Below are positions 24,801 through 35,955 of a stretch of DNA of 64,000 nucleotides, piece after piece. The notes below the pieces were generated by a model, which saw only the letters and a list, made by a program, of their open reading frames with translations, had not been told where the DNA came from and did not search any database. The stretch comes from Siphonodentalium dalli. Its lineage: Eukaryota > Mollusca > Scaphopoda > Gadilida > Siphonodentaliidae. Within the stretch, counting starts at the first letter, position 1. The number at the start of each line of letters is the position of its first letter. The stretch is taken from assembly GCA_032622095.1 (NCBI GenBank), contig CP136064.1, forward strand, positions 110,040,004 to 110,104,003, given 5' to 3'. The translations under genes and the position numbers were made by a program.

Positions 24801-27800
24801 CATATGAAGTTATATTGTCAGCGATGGTCATTTTTTGTAATTTTCGACCCAAATCTCATGGCATGTTGGTGTCTCCTAACAATTATTTTCCATTTTATGT
24901 TGGCAATTATGGTTTATTTTGATTCACAGGCATGATGTGAGTTGGAAAAACACTGATCGCACATGAAAAGACACCTCAGGTTAGGCCATATGAAGTTATA
25001 TTGTCAGTCATGGTCATTTTTTTGTAATTTTCGACCCAAATCTCATGGCATGTTGGTGTCTCCTAACAACTATTTTTCATTTTATGTTGGCAATTATGGT
25101 TTATTTTGATTCACAGGTATGATGTGAGTTGGAAAAAAACTGATCGCACATGAAAAGACACCCAAGGTTAGGCCATATGAAGTTATATTGTCAGCGATGG
25201 TAATTTTTTTGTAATTTTCGACCCAAATCTCATGGCATGTTGGTGTCTCCTAACAATTATTTTCCATTCTATGTTGACAATTATGGTTTATTTTTATTCA
25301 CAGGCATGATGTGAGTTGGAAAAACACTGATCGCACATGAAAAGACACCCCAGGTTAGGCCATATGAAGTTATATTGTCAACGATGGTCATTTTTTGTAA
25401 TTTTCGACCCAAATCTCATGGCATGTTGGTGTCTCCTAACAATTATTTTCCATTTTATGTTGACAATTATGGTTTATTTTGATTCACAGGCATGATGTCA
25501 GTTGGAAAAACACTGATCGCACTTGAAAAGACACCTCAGGTTAGGCCATATGAAGTTATATTGTCGGCGATGGTCATTTTTTTGTAATTTTGAACCCAAA
25601 TCTCATGGCATGTTGGTGTCTCCTAACAATTATTTTCCATTTTATGTTGACAATTATGGTTTATTTTGATTCACATGCATGATGTGAGTTGGAAAAACAC
25701 TGATCGCACATGAAAAGACACCTCAGGTTAGGCCATATGAAGTTATATTGTCAGTCATGGTCATTTTTTTGTAATTTTCGACCCAAATCTCATGGCATGT
25801 TGGTGTCTCCTAACAATTATTTTCCATTTTATGTTGGCAGTTATGGTTTATTTTCATTCACAGGCATGATGTGAGTTGGAAAAACACTGATCGCACATGA
25901 AAAGACACCTCAGGTTAGGCCATATGAAGTTATATTGTCAGTCATGGTCATTTTTTTGTAATTTTCTACCCAAATCTCATGGCATGTTGGTGTCTCCTAA
26001 CAATTATTTTCCATTTTATGTTGGCAGTTATGGTTTATTTTCATTCACAGGCATGATGTGAGTTGGAAAAACACTGATCGCACATGAAAAGACACCTCAG
26101 GTTAGGCCATATGAAGTTATATTGTCAGTCATGGTCATTTTTTTTGTAATTTTCTACCCAAATCTCATGGCATGTTGGTGTCTCCTAACAATTATTTTCC
26201 ATTTTATGTTGGCAGTTATGGTTTATTTTCATTCACAGGCATGATGTGAGTTGGAAAAACACTGATCGCACATGAAAAGACACCTCAGGTTAGGCCATAT
26301 GAAGTTATATTGTCAGTCATGGTCATTTTTTTGTAATTTTCGACCCAAATCTCGTGGCATGTTGGTGTCTCCTAACAATGATTTTCCATTCTATGTTGAC
26401 AATTATGGTTTATTTTGATTCACAGGCATGATGTGAGTTTGAAAAACACTGACCGCACATGAAAAGACAGCCCAGGTTAGGCCATATGAAGTTATATTGT
26501 CAACGATGGTCATTTTTTGTAATTTTCGACCCAAATCTCATGGCATGTTGGTGTCTCCTAACAATTATTTTCCATTTTATGTTGACAATTATGGTTTATT
26601 TTTATTCACAGGCATGATGTCAGTTGGAAAAACACTGATCGCACTTGAAAAGACAGCTCAGGTTAGGCCATATGAAGTTATATTGTCGGCGATGGTCATT
26701 TTTTTGTAATTTTGAACCCAAATCTCATGGCATGTTGGTGTCTCCTAACAATTATTTTCCATTTTATGTTGACAATTATGGTTTATTTTGATTCACATGC
26801 ATGATGTGAGTTGGAAAAACACTGATCGCACATGAAAAGACACCTCAGGTTAGGCCATATGAAGTTATATTGTCAGTCATGGTCATTTTTTTGTAATTTT
26901 CGACCCAAATCTCATGGCATGTTGGTGTCTCCTAACAATTATTTTCCATTTTATGTTGGCAGTTATGGTTTATTTTCATTCACAGGCATGATGTGAGTTG
27001 GAAAAACACTGATCGCACATGAAAAGACACCTCAGGTTAGGCCATATGAAGTTATATTGTCAGTCATGGTCATTTTTTTGTAATTTTCTACCCAAATCTC
27101 ATGGCATGTTGGTGTCTCCTAACAATTATTTTCCATTTTATGTTGGCAGTTATGGTTTATTTTCATTCACAGGCATGATGTGAGTTGGAAAAACACTGAT
27201 TGCACATGAAAAGACAGCCCAAGTTAGGCCATATGAAGTTATATTGTCAGTCATGGTCATTTTTTTGTAATTTTCGACCCAAATCTCATGGTATGTTGGT
27301 GTCTCCTAACAATTATTTTCCATTCTATGTTGACAATTATGGTTTAATTTGATTCACAGGCATCATGTCAGTTGGAAAAACACTGATCGCACATGAAAAG
27401 GCACCTCAGGTTAGGCCATATGAAGTTATATTGTCAGCGATGGTCATTTTTTTGTAATTTTCGACCCAAATCTCATGGCATGTTGGTGTCTCCTAACAAT
27501 TATTTTCCATTTTATGTTGACAATTATGGTTTATTTTGATTCACAGGCATGATGTGAGTTGGAAAAACACTGATCGCACATGAAAAGACACCTCAGGTTA
27601 GGCCATATGAAGTTATATTGTCAGTCATGGTCATTTTTTTGTAATTTTCGACCCAAATCTCATGGCATGTTGGTGTCTCCTAACAATTATTTTCCATTTT
27701 ATGTTGACAATTATGGTTTATTTTGATTCACAGGCATGATGTGAGTTTGAAAAACACTGACCGCACATGAAAAGACAGCCCAGGTTAGGCCATATGAAGT

Positions 27801-28896
27801 TATATTGTCAGCGATGGTCATTTTTTTGTAATTTTCGACCCAAATCTCATGGCATGTTGGTGTCTCCTAACAATTATTTTCCATTTTATGTTGACAATTA
27901 TGGTTTATTTTGATTCACAGGCATGATGTGAGTTGGAAAAACACTGATCGCACATGAAAAGACACCTCAGGTTAGGCCATATGAAGTTATATTGTCAGTC
28001 ATGGTCATTTTTTTTGTAATTTTCGACCCAAATCTCATGGCATGTTGGTGTCTCCTAACAATTATTTTCCATTTTATGTTGACAATTATGGTTTATTTTG
28101 ATTCACAGGCATGATGTGAGTTTGAAAAACACTGACCGCACATGAAAAGACAGCCCAGGTTAGGCCATATGAAGTTATATTGTCAGCGATGGTCATTTTT
28201 TTGTAATTTTCGACCCAAATCTCATGGCATGTTGGTGTCTCCTAACAATTATTTTCCATTTTATGTTGACAATTATGGTTTATTTTGATTCACAGGCATG
28301 ATGTGAGTTGGAAAAACACTGATCGCACATGAAAAGACACCTCAGGTTAGGCCATATGAAGTTATATTGTCAGTCATGGTCATTTTTTTTGTAATTTTCT
28401 ACCCAAATCTCATGGCATGTTGGTGTCTCCTAACAATTATTTTCCATTTTATGTTGGCAGTTATGGTTTATTTTCATTCACAGGCATGATGTGAGTTGGA
28501 AAAACACTGATCGCACATGAAAAGACACCTCAGGTTAGGCCATATAAAGTTATATTGTCAGCGATGGTAATTTTTTGGTAATTTTCGACTCAAATCTCAT
28601 GGCATGTTGGTGTCTCCTAACAATTATTTTCCATTCTATGTTGACAATTATGGTTTACTTTGATTCACAGGCATGATGTCAGTTGGAAAAACACTGATCG
28701 CACTTGAAAAGACACCTCAGGTTAGGCCATATGAAGTTATATTGTCGGCGATGGTCATTTTTTTGTAATTTTGAACCCAAATCTCATGGCATGTTGGTGT
28801 CTCCTAACAATTATTTTCCATTTTATGTTGACAATTATGGTTTATTTTGATTCACATGCATGATGTGAGTTGGAAAAACACTGATCGCACATGAAA

Positions 28897-29275
28897 TGAA
28901 ACCCCAGGTTAGGCCATATGAAGTTATATTGTCAGTCATGGTCATTTTTTTTATAATTTTCGACCCAAAATCAATGGTCTGTTGCGTCTCCTAACAATAA
29001 TTTGGCATTCTAGGATGATAATTATGGTTTATTTTGATTCACAGGCATGATGTGAGTTGGAAAAACACTGATCGCACATGAAAAGACAGCCCGGGTTAGG
29101 CCATTTGAGGTTATATTATTGGTGCTGGTCATTTTTTTTTTATCATTTTTCACCCAAAACCAATGGTCTGTTGTGTCTCCTAACAATTATTTGTCGTTAT
29201 AGGATGATGATTATGGTTTATTTTATAAGGAGACAACCCAAGTAAGGCCACTTGAGGTTATATTGTCAGTGCTGA
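28897..29275 (+). repeat. Diverged right-edge satellite units
   Basis: The last two units lose similarity to the core and gain words found at the left edge (CCATTTGAGG, TTATTGGTGCTGG, AAAACCAATGG). The final unit breaks off after GTCAGTGCTGATC near 29275. Confidence 0.8.
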
Positions 29276-29335
29276 TCTTTCCCCCACAACATGTTTCATT
29301 CTTTAATGTCTTTAATATATAGAGAATGGGGTTAT

Positions 29336-29447
29336 TTGGATCTTTAGTTTAACGACATTTTTCGGTCGTTGATAGTTTAATGACATTATTTGGTCTTTAT
29401 TATCTCAAGATATTGGGGGGATATTTGGATTTGTAGTTTAACCCTTT
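29336..29447. repeat. Short tandem repeat around TAGTTTAACGACATT
   Basis: TAGTTTAACGACATTTTTCG (29347), TAGTTTAATGACATTATTTG (about 29379) and a third copy split by the MITE at 29452 form an irregular tandem repeat. The third copy resumes at 29741 with TTAAACGACATTTTTCGG. Confidence 0.65.
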
Positions 29448-29744
29448 GGCGAGTAGAACGATATATATGTCGTTTCAGGAAGTGTTATTTTATGTAGACA
29501 TAACTTCAATAAATCATCTGATTTATAAATGATTTGTATAGGAGTTATTTTGATTAATATAATGTCTCAAAAGTATATGTGCAATCGATTATGATAACAC
29601 ACATTAACAAATAATGCACCTAAATTAAAACGAATTATTGGACCCTTTTGACCAAACTTGTTAATAATTATTGCTATGACGTTGACGTTAAATTTACTCA
29701 TGACGTCATGTATATTACGTTACAGATACTCTCCAAAGGGTTAA
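29448..29744. mobile_element. piggyBac-like MITE with TTAA target site
   Basis: A ~289 bp body is bounded by TTAA at 29448-29451 and 29741-29744. Terminal inverted repeats begin CCCTTTGG and end CCAAAGGG, the pattern of piggyBac-type elements. It has no coding capacity, so it is non-autonomous. It interrupts one copy of the GTTTAACGACATT tandem repeat, and the uninterrupted copies next to it serve as an empty site. Confidence 0.75.
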
Positions 29745-31169
29745 ACGACATTTTTCGGTCTTTGGCCGCAATATGGAAAAAGTACATCTTTGGAAACATG
29801 TGGTGGCTCTAAAAAGGACATTTTTTTTCTGTGACCAGTCTTCCTTGATTAAGCATGTATATATCTCCGAAAACACAAATTCGAAAGCATCAACTGATTT
29901 TTCAATTTATTTCCGGAAAATAGGTATTCATTCACTAATATCAGAACAATAAACAGCCATTTGCAGTACAGTAGAAATAAAGAGCGACTGTTTCTTGTCT
30001 GAAATACTGTGCGAAAAATTGAAAACATCTGGAAAATAACTGACCATAGAAAGTCATTTTGAGAGCATATATGAAGTATTTCTTTATCAGTTTTATTTCT
30101 TAACAAATTTTATACCTCCTTCCAAATAATGCAGTCAAATTAGGCTCAATTGTTAGGCACACAAGGTCCGGACTGTCCCCGAATTATCCTGCATCAGGAT
30201 TAATCAGCGACAATCGGCACCATGTTTGCCGACACTTAAATATTATACTTAAAGTGATGTGAAACCATCCGATTAGGTGTTTTGAACGGAATAACAAATA
30301 AAAATAAGTTATTTTCATAAATGTGATATCCAAACAATCAGAAAACACAATCAATGTTATAACCGAGTTATGCACAGTGACTATTATTAATCATTTCCAT
30401 AATGTTTATGTCCAATAATGCGTCCAGAATAAATTAATAAATATTTACATTTATGCATAGTTCAACTGTTGCATTCTTGTAAATGGTAAATTCAATGTTG
30501 GAATTTTCGACAGTCTAATTATTAGTTCATTGCTACATTCTTCCAATGAGGATAATGTTTGGATACTAACAGATTGGTTTTATTCAGTGAAATAAGTCCA
30601 CAATTTTTCTTTTAACACATTACTGATAGCTATTAATGAAAGGAAAATTATCACCGATATGACTCTCGCGTATCAGCCTTTAGCCAGAAACTCGTCAACA
30701 TTCAAGGTTGAAGCTATAGATACGACATCTTTCTAAATTTATGCACACATACTTTTTTGAAAAGCATAATTTATACTTTGTACTACGAAAGTATGCAAAT
30801 TGGAGTTGGAAGACTTTCGTATCTATATTGACAATGTTGACGTGTTTCTGTTTCCGGGTCACACCACTTGGAGGAATTTCCGAGGAAATTGGCTGATTTT
30901 TGTGACCCTGGGCCCCCCACCACCCCCAGGACAGTTTTACGCGGTTTAGCACATCAATAATAATCACACAATGCACAAGCAAATATATTTTATGTTTTTA
31001 CGTGTTTTGTGCATCGTTGCACTCACCTACAGCTCGGCAATAACCTAGAGTACACTATACCGCAGTTCACACACCCAATATTATGTCAATTGCTTCGCAA
31101 TATTATTTTATATCCGACTGAACAATAAACATCATTCGCGGGGTCCCCAATATAATTTTTTGCACTATA
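29745..31169. other. Non-coding intergenic sequence
   Basis: AT-rich sequence. Open frames of 60-95 codons on the minus strand (29849-30106, 30184-30375, 30695-30982) have no domain and no credible gene structure. Nothing else was recognised. Confidence 0.4.
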
Positions 31170-32064
31170 GATCATGCCATGATTCTTTGCTCTTGCTTAT
31201 GCCAATATACAGATCATATTCCTCCACTACAAAATCTCTGAACATTTTGAAGTTTTTACAGGGAATTATAAAGTAAAAAAAATATCATTGCAAATCTTTC
31301 TTAGTCATTATCTGTTCCTTAAAGGGACTCAATCCGATGGTCTCCATATCAGATTCCAACAACAACAACAATATTTTTCAAATGACGCTTCAGTTATAAA
31401 AATCAATTAACTGCCCAAAAATAATGCTAACCACAGTCAACTATAGTAAAAAATTGCCAAAACCTGTTATCAACTTTTTGTTCAACGTAATTTTGCCGGT
31501 TTGTCAAAGATCTTGCAAAAAGAGCCACTTCTGCCTTCTCATCGACATTTGCTGGGCAACTAAAAATTACTGGTGGTGAAAATAATCGATTTAAAAAATC
31601 AATATCTGATCACTCTCAGCTTTGATGGGTGGGTTCCTCGACTGTAATTAGATATTTTTACCTCCGAAGCGAAGGAAATAGTAATTTGCTAATGTTAATT
31701 CCGATTATGCATCATCATTAATAATGTTCTTCACTGTAGCTGAAAGTCCCAACTCGGAAGTTTCAAGATTTTGCTTGCTGTGTCTATTACAATTATCAAA
31801 TTTCTCCTGAGTTATTAATTCAATGTTTATTGCGATATCGGCTCACAAGAGTGACAGACAATTATGCAATTTTGAGTTAGACCTTCACCTACAGTGAAGT
31901 ACATTATTAAGGAATAGCTAGGTAATAACTAAGAAATATGTTCCCTGCGCTATTTTGTCTCCTTTATAAGGTTACCTGTCAAAGCTTCAAAAAGTTCCCA
32001 GGTTTTGTACTGGTGGAATATGATCTCTATGGCACAAGCAAGAGTAGAGATTCATGGCATGATC
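31170..32064. mobile_element. ~0.9 kb non-autonomous TIR element
   Basis: The left end reads GATCATGCCATGATTCTTTG then CTCTTGCTTATGCCA. The right end, in reverse complement, reads GATCATGCCATGAATCTCTA then CTCTTGCTTGTGCCA, giving imperfect terminal inverted repeats of about 40 bp. The interior shows no coding potential. The same terminal sequence forms the palindrome at 4323-4410. No clear target-site duplication was identified. Confidence 0.65.
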
Positions 32065-33065
32065 CAATTTTGCACAAGCCTTTTCACGATTGGCAGCTTG
32101 GTAATAACCAGAGTATGCAAACAACCAATTGTTTAGGTTTACGTGCATTGCGATTCATTATATGATAGCCTAGCTCTGTAATAACCAGAGAGTGAACTAC
32201 CCCCATTCGACCAAATTTAAAAGCGCAACATTTATTAGTTATTATTGTTAACAGTTAAAGATAAATTAAAGTGCTAATTTTAACAGACTTTTAATATTGT
32301 ATCTGTATACATACAAGGAATAGTATCTTTATTTTCTCTGATATGTTTTATGATTGATCAAATTTTATAGAACTAACTTTTACCCTTATTCCAGGTTTTA
32401 ATGTTTATTGTTTTATAAACATGAAAAGAAATTATGCAAATAAAATTAATTCCGGTTGGCTTGTTAAGATCAGATTGATTGAAGCAAAAGTTATTGGTGT
32501 GATTCACTGTGCGGTGCAATCCATTCCATTCAGGGTGGTGGTCGGTGTCAGTGATTTTCAGTGATATTAATTTATATCTGTTTAACTGATTAATATAGAT
32601 GTTGTTGACCATTTATTTGCAGGATGGATAAAGATTTCATATGCATATTCATATTAAATGTGTACTACAAGTGCACTTTTATATAATATTATTCATTAAA
32701 TGAGCGAAAAATAATCGCTTATTGGTATTGTTTAGATGGTATTATAAGCTTTACCAATTATCGTGAAATAAATGGTAAATTTAAGGCGACACGCGTTGTT
32801 TCACACAACCCATGAAAGTGTTACCCATTATTTTTCTTATAAAATTTAGAAATAGATCCAATTTCAACTATTCCATTGTACACACAGTGATTGTTGACCA
32901 CCACACAGACCAAATAATGCTGATTTAGATATGTGCGTATGAAGTATAATGTTAGTGATTTCTTACAGAATTTCAGTAGTTAAACTTCAGGTTTATGAAA
33001 TTTACATTGCACTTACAAAATTCAAATTTTCTTTCATAAATGTTGGATAAATTCAGCCATGTCTA
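32065..33065. other. Non-coding intergenic sequence
   Basis: No gene was recognised. Words resembling AGCT-GGTAATAACCAGAGT recur near 31032, 31919, 32095 and 32170, inside and beside the preceding element, and probably belong to its family. Confidence 0.35.
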
Positions 33066-33255
33066 ACAGTAATGCCCTAAATAATTGATTCCTTAACCAC
33101 ATCAGAATTATGGGTAACTTTTCAGGATTTAGTTAGAAATATGGCTTGTGAGAGCTTTCGGAGGAATGGCAACAAGCTATATTTCCGACTAAATCCTGAA
33201 AAATTACCCATAATTCTTCTATGGTTAAGGACTCGATTATTTAGGGCATTACTGT
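33066..33255. mobile_element. Foldback MITE, copy A
   Basis: A 190 bp imperfect palindrome. The outer ends ACAGTAATGCCC and GGGCATTACTGT pair, and inner arms contain GGGTAACTTTTCAGGATTTA and TAAATCCTGAAAAATTACCC. The loop region contains GAGAGCTTTCGG. A second copy is at 53044-53257. Confidence 0.85.
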
Positions 33256-34409
33256 ATTTGGCTTAACGACTGTATTACTTCTTCTTTTCAAATTATCCCC
33301 CTCACTTTCAGCAGAGCCTCAATCTGAAATAGAGTAGAAAATTAAATGAGTGATTGATAAATATTTAAGGTGACAGGTATTCTGACAGCATGCTCTATTT
33401 ATTGGAAACAGTTATTTTAGTTTTACCATTTAAGAGATGGCAGTATGATAAATAGCAGTCGTTATGTGGAAAGAAACTGCTCGGCCTAATTCGCATCAGT
33501 AGATGGCTTCTGATTGCCATAGGCTGGTAATGGGAGTGACTATTTGACTATATACACAAATCGGTATAATTATATAGTCAGGTGGAAAATCAGACTATCC
33601 ATAAACCTAACTCAGACACCAGTCATTTTTCAATTATTCTATCTGAATAAACCTGTGTATTTTACATGTATCATTTGCATCTATGAAATATGTCTATCAT
33701 CTGAAGCAGATAGAATTTTTTTAAATGGTAGGTTTGCAATTGGAATTGAAACTTATTATAAAAATAATAATATGGAATATGCTTGCCTGGGTTCCAAATT
33801 GTTCAGCATACTTCACAAACTTATCACACAACAAGGTTAAAATTTAACTTTTAGAAAACTTTTAGCTGCTCTAAACTGGCGTACATCTGTAATAGGTTAG
33901 TGATGTTCTCACCTTCTCCAAGTCACATCCATGAGTGATGATTTGCAGCATCATAAATTCTCTAAATGGATTAATATATTCCTGTGGAAAAAATTTGTTT
34001 TCAATTCAGTATTTTTGTATGCCTGTTTAAAATAAAATATGCTTTCACAAAGCACCTTGTGGGGTCACCTCATGAGACAAACAGAAGAAATAGCCTCCAA
34101 ATTAAGATAACAACTATCTGCCCATTTGTCAACATCTGTGTTTCTGATAAATCTAGTTTGCATTATTTAAGCTGGTGTATGAGTTTATCAGCCCTATAAA
34201 ACAGGCCAATTTAAAATGTGTGTCGGTTACAATGTTTTTTTTTTCTTTTTCCCCTTTTTGATTTATAATTTAATGTTTTATTTTCACATTGTGGTTTCTG
34301 ACTGATACTCAAGTTTGGTATTGGATTAGGTATGCGGACCATACCGCAAAGAACCATAGTCATGCATGAAACAATGTTTGTGCCACCAAGCAGCTTGTTA
34401 CTTAAGTTT
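33256..34409. other. Non-coding intergenic sequence
   Basis: No coding exon was recognised; open frames at 33544-33840 and 33984-34199 lack domains. A ~40 bp phrase around ACCTAACTCAGACACCAGT (about 33605) has a relative near 37590, so small dispersed repeats are present. Confidence 0.35.
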
Positions 34410-34746
34410 ATTGTCCGCCGACCCAACGGGTTCGGAGGACTATTATAATCAGCACGTCCGTGCGTCCGTCCGTCCGTCCGTGCGTCCGAGGTTTCCGGAT
34501 GATAACTTTAGTTAGAGTGAACCAAATTAAATTAAATTTGGTATGTGGGTTTACTAGCAGAAAAGACAGGTCAAGTTCAAATTCTGGTTCCGTCCGCCAA
34601 TTTTCACCAGAGTTATGCCCCTTTTTTTACTTAGAAAACCCCTGAAAGTTGGTTTCCGGATGATAACTTTAGTAGAGTTAATCGGATTCTAACCAAATTT
34701 GGTATATTACTTTCTCCCAGCAAAACACAGGTTAGACGGCGGACAT
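34410..34746. mobile_element. CCGT-rich repeat with inverted ends
   Basis: Ends TGTCCGCCGAC and GACGGCGGACA are inverted. The left part has a (CGTC)n-type tract (about 34456-34490), followed by two copies of TTTCCGGATGATAACTTTAG (about 34491 and 34653), each leading to 'accaaattTGGTAT'. This is a non-autonomous element; the class is not assigned. Confidence 0.65.
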
Positions 34747-35700
34747 GAGGTCTACCAACCTTTTATTTGTATTCAATTGGTCTTTTCATTTTGTTTCATT
34801 TGATTATTGGCCAATTTCAATAAAAATTAGGTTGTGTCCAGTTCTCGTATCGTTTTTTCACAGGCTATTTCACCAATATCAAACTGAACAAAGAGATTTA
34901 TCCACTAAATATATAGTCAAGTATACATCATAATTAATACTGTTGTACCTTCTGAAATATATCTTTTGAGACCTCTATCCCAGTTATTTCCATAAATGCC
35001 ATCTGCAAATAAAGTTTTAATACATGTAGTAGTAATTTTGGTCATAGCTTTGCCTTCAATTAGATTCAAAGTACCTTTGTAATGTCGATATAGAGTATTT
35101 GCATGTTCTAATTGGAACATTAATTTCTTGAAAATTTATCTCATATAATAATATAACTTTTTACAGTTTTACCTATAATGTCAGTTATAACTTCTTAAAT
35201 ATTCTTTCTCATGAGGTTATACAAGCTCATCTCAGAGCTAGTATAATGTACGTAACATAGATTCACTTCAGCTTGAAATTACGCACATGGAAATTTTAGC
35301 TTTATTGCAAAAGTACCGTTACATGTATATTTCTTAAATTTTCATGATAAAAATAAAATTTAATATTCCCTTGCGTATTTAGATTATCCTCATCATGACT
35401 GGAACAGTTAACTCTTAGTGCCATATCTGAATAGAAAATACCTCAAATCTGCCCAAAAATATAGTATAACAGAATTTCAACATCATATATTTTTGTTTAA
35501 TTAGGGTCGTAAATAAACATGTCATTGTGTATATAAAACCCACCTGGATCCCTCCGTTTTTAGACCAGAACCAACACCAGAAATTCATATTGACAATTAT
35601 GCAATCATCGCTGCAAGCATGTTTGGTAGGAATTTTATGCATTTCAAGTCAAGGCTCATTTCCTATATTTATATATAGGGGTTATAGTAATTGGCTGGTT
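34747..35700. other. Non-coding sequence downstream of the large gene
   Basis: AT-rich sequence without a recognisable exon on either strand. Confidence 0.35.
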
Positions 35701-35706
35701 TTTATT
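35701..35706 (-). terminator. Candidate poly(A) signal AATAAA
   Basis: TTTATT on the plus strand gives AATAAA on the minus strand, about 110 bases downstream of the stop codon at 35817. It is the first AATAAA after that stop. Confidence 0.4.
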
Positions 35707-35816
35707 CTGTTTTTAAATTGAATAATTAAAAGCAAATTTTTTTGTTGAAAATTGAATATTATGTATATATTCATTGTTGTCACATGAAATAGCTTCACAG
35801 TTATACTCTAAGGATT

Positions 35817-35955
35817 TTATATATTACTGGTTAATAATTGTGCTAAAAATAATACCATTGAAACAAAGATCCCACAACTGTGGTCATCATCTTGACGGAA
35901 AATCGTTTCCACGGTTCTTTGTCTGATGGTAAGAAAATTTTCCTTCATGTATTTT
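35817..35955 (-). CDS. Large gene exon 29: C48 Cys box and stop
   Basis: 139 bp, phase 2 in, acceptor TTTCAG, ending in TAA at 35817-35819. It encodes [20 protein letters not shown] then [13 protein letters not shown] and [12 protein letters not shown]. 'Q.D..SCG.FV' holds Gln 1133 and the nucleophile Cys 1139. Only about 18 residues follow Cys, shorter than typical C48 domains. A GTATTA after 'FVSM' could be a donor to a further unrecognised exon, but read-through to the stop followed by AATAAA at 35701 is simpler. Confidence 0.8.

Larger units (their letters stand above)
7040..29275 (+). repeat. ~187 bp satellite array, ~119 units
   Basis: The anchor GATGTGAGTTGG starts at 7194, 7381, 7568, 7754 and 7941, giving a period of 186-187 bp that continues to about 29.2 kb; array length divided by period gives about 119 units. 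Core units are highly similar and fall into a few variant classes: GATGTGAG versus GATGTCAG, CACATG versus CACTTG, GTCAGTCATGG versus GTCAGCGATGG versus GTCGGCGATGG, and TTCGACCC versus TTGAACCC. The units contain TCCTAAC, a T-rich tract, TTCACAG and CAGGTTAGG, which resemble an intron-exon-intron block (see findings). The array lies between the 5' end of SFSWAP and the 3' end of the large minus-strand gene. Strand is given as the orientation of the exon-like reading. Confidence 0.97.

Noticed and set aside
11370-26709. Five identical 70-codon open frames (11370, 14356, 19400, 23881, 26497) and two 60-codon frames (12237, 20267) as genes
   Set aside because: They are phases of the satellite unit; sequence, spacing and stops follow the repeat. 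Mentioned only as a possible fossil of an exon.
7040-29275. CRISPR array
   Set aside because: Units are 187 bp, contiguous and nearly identical throughout, with no unique spacers, in a eukaryotic context.
30695-30982. 95-codon minus-strand frame downstream of the satellite
   Set aside because: No domain, unusual composition around a CCCCCCACCACCCCC stretch, and no splice partners.
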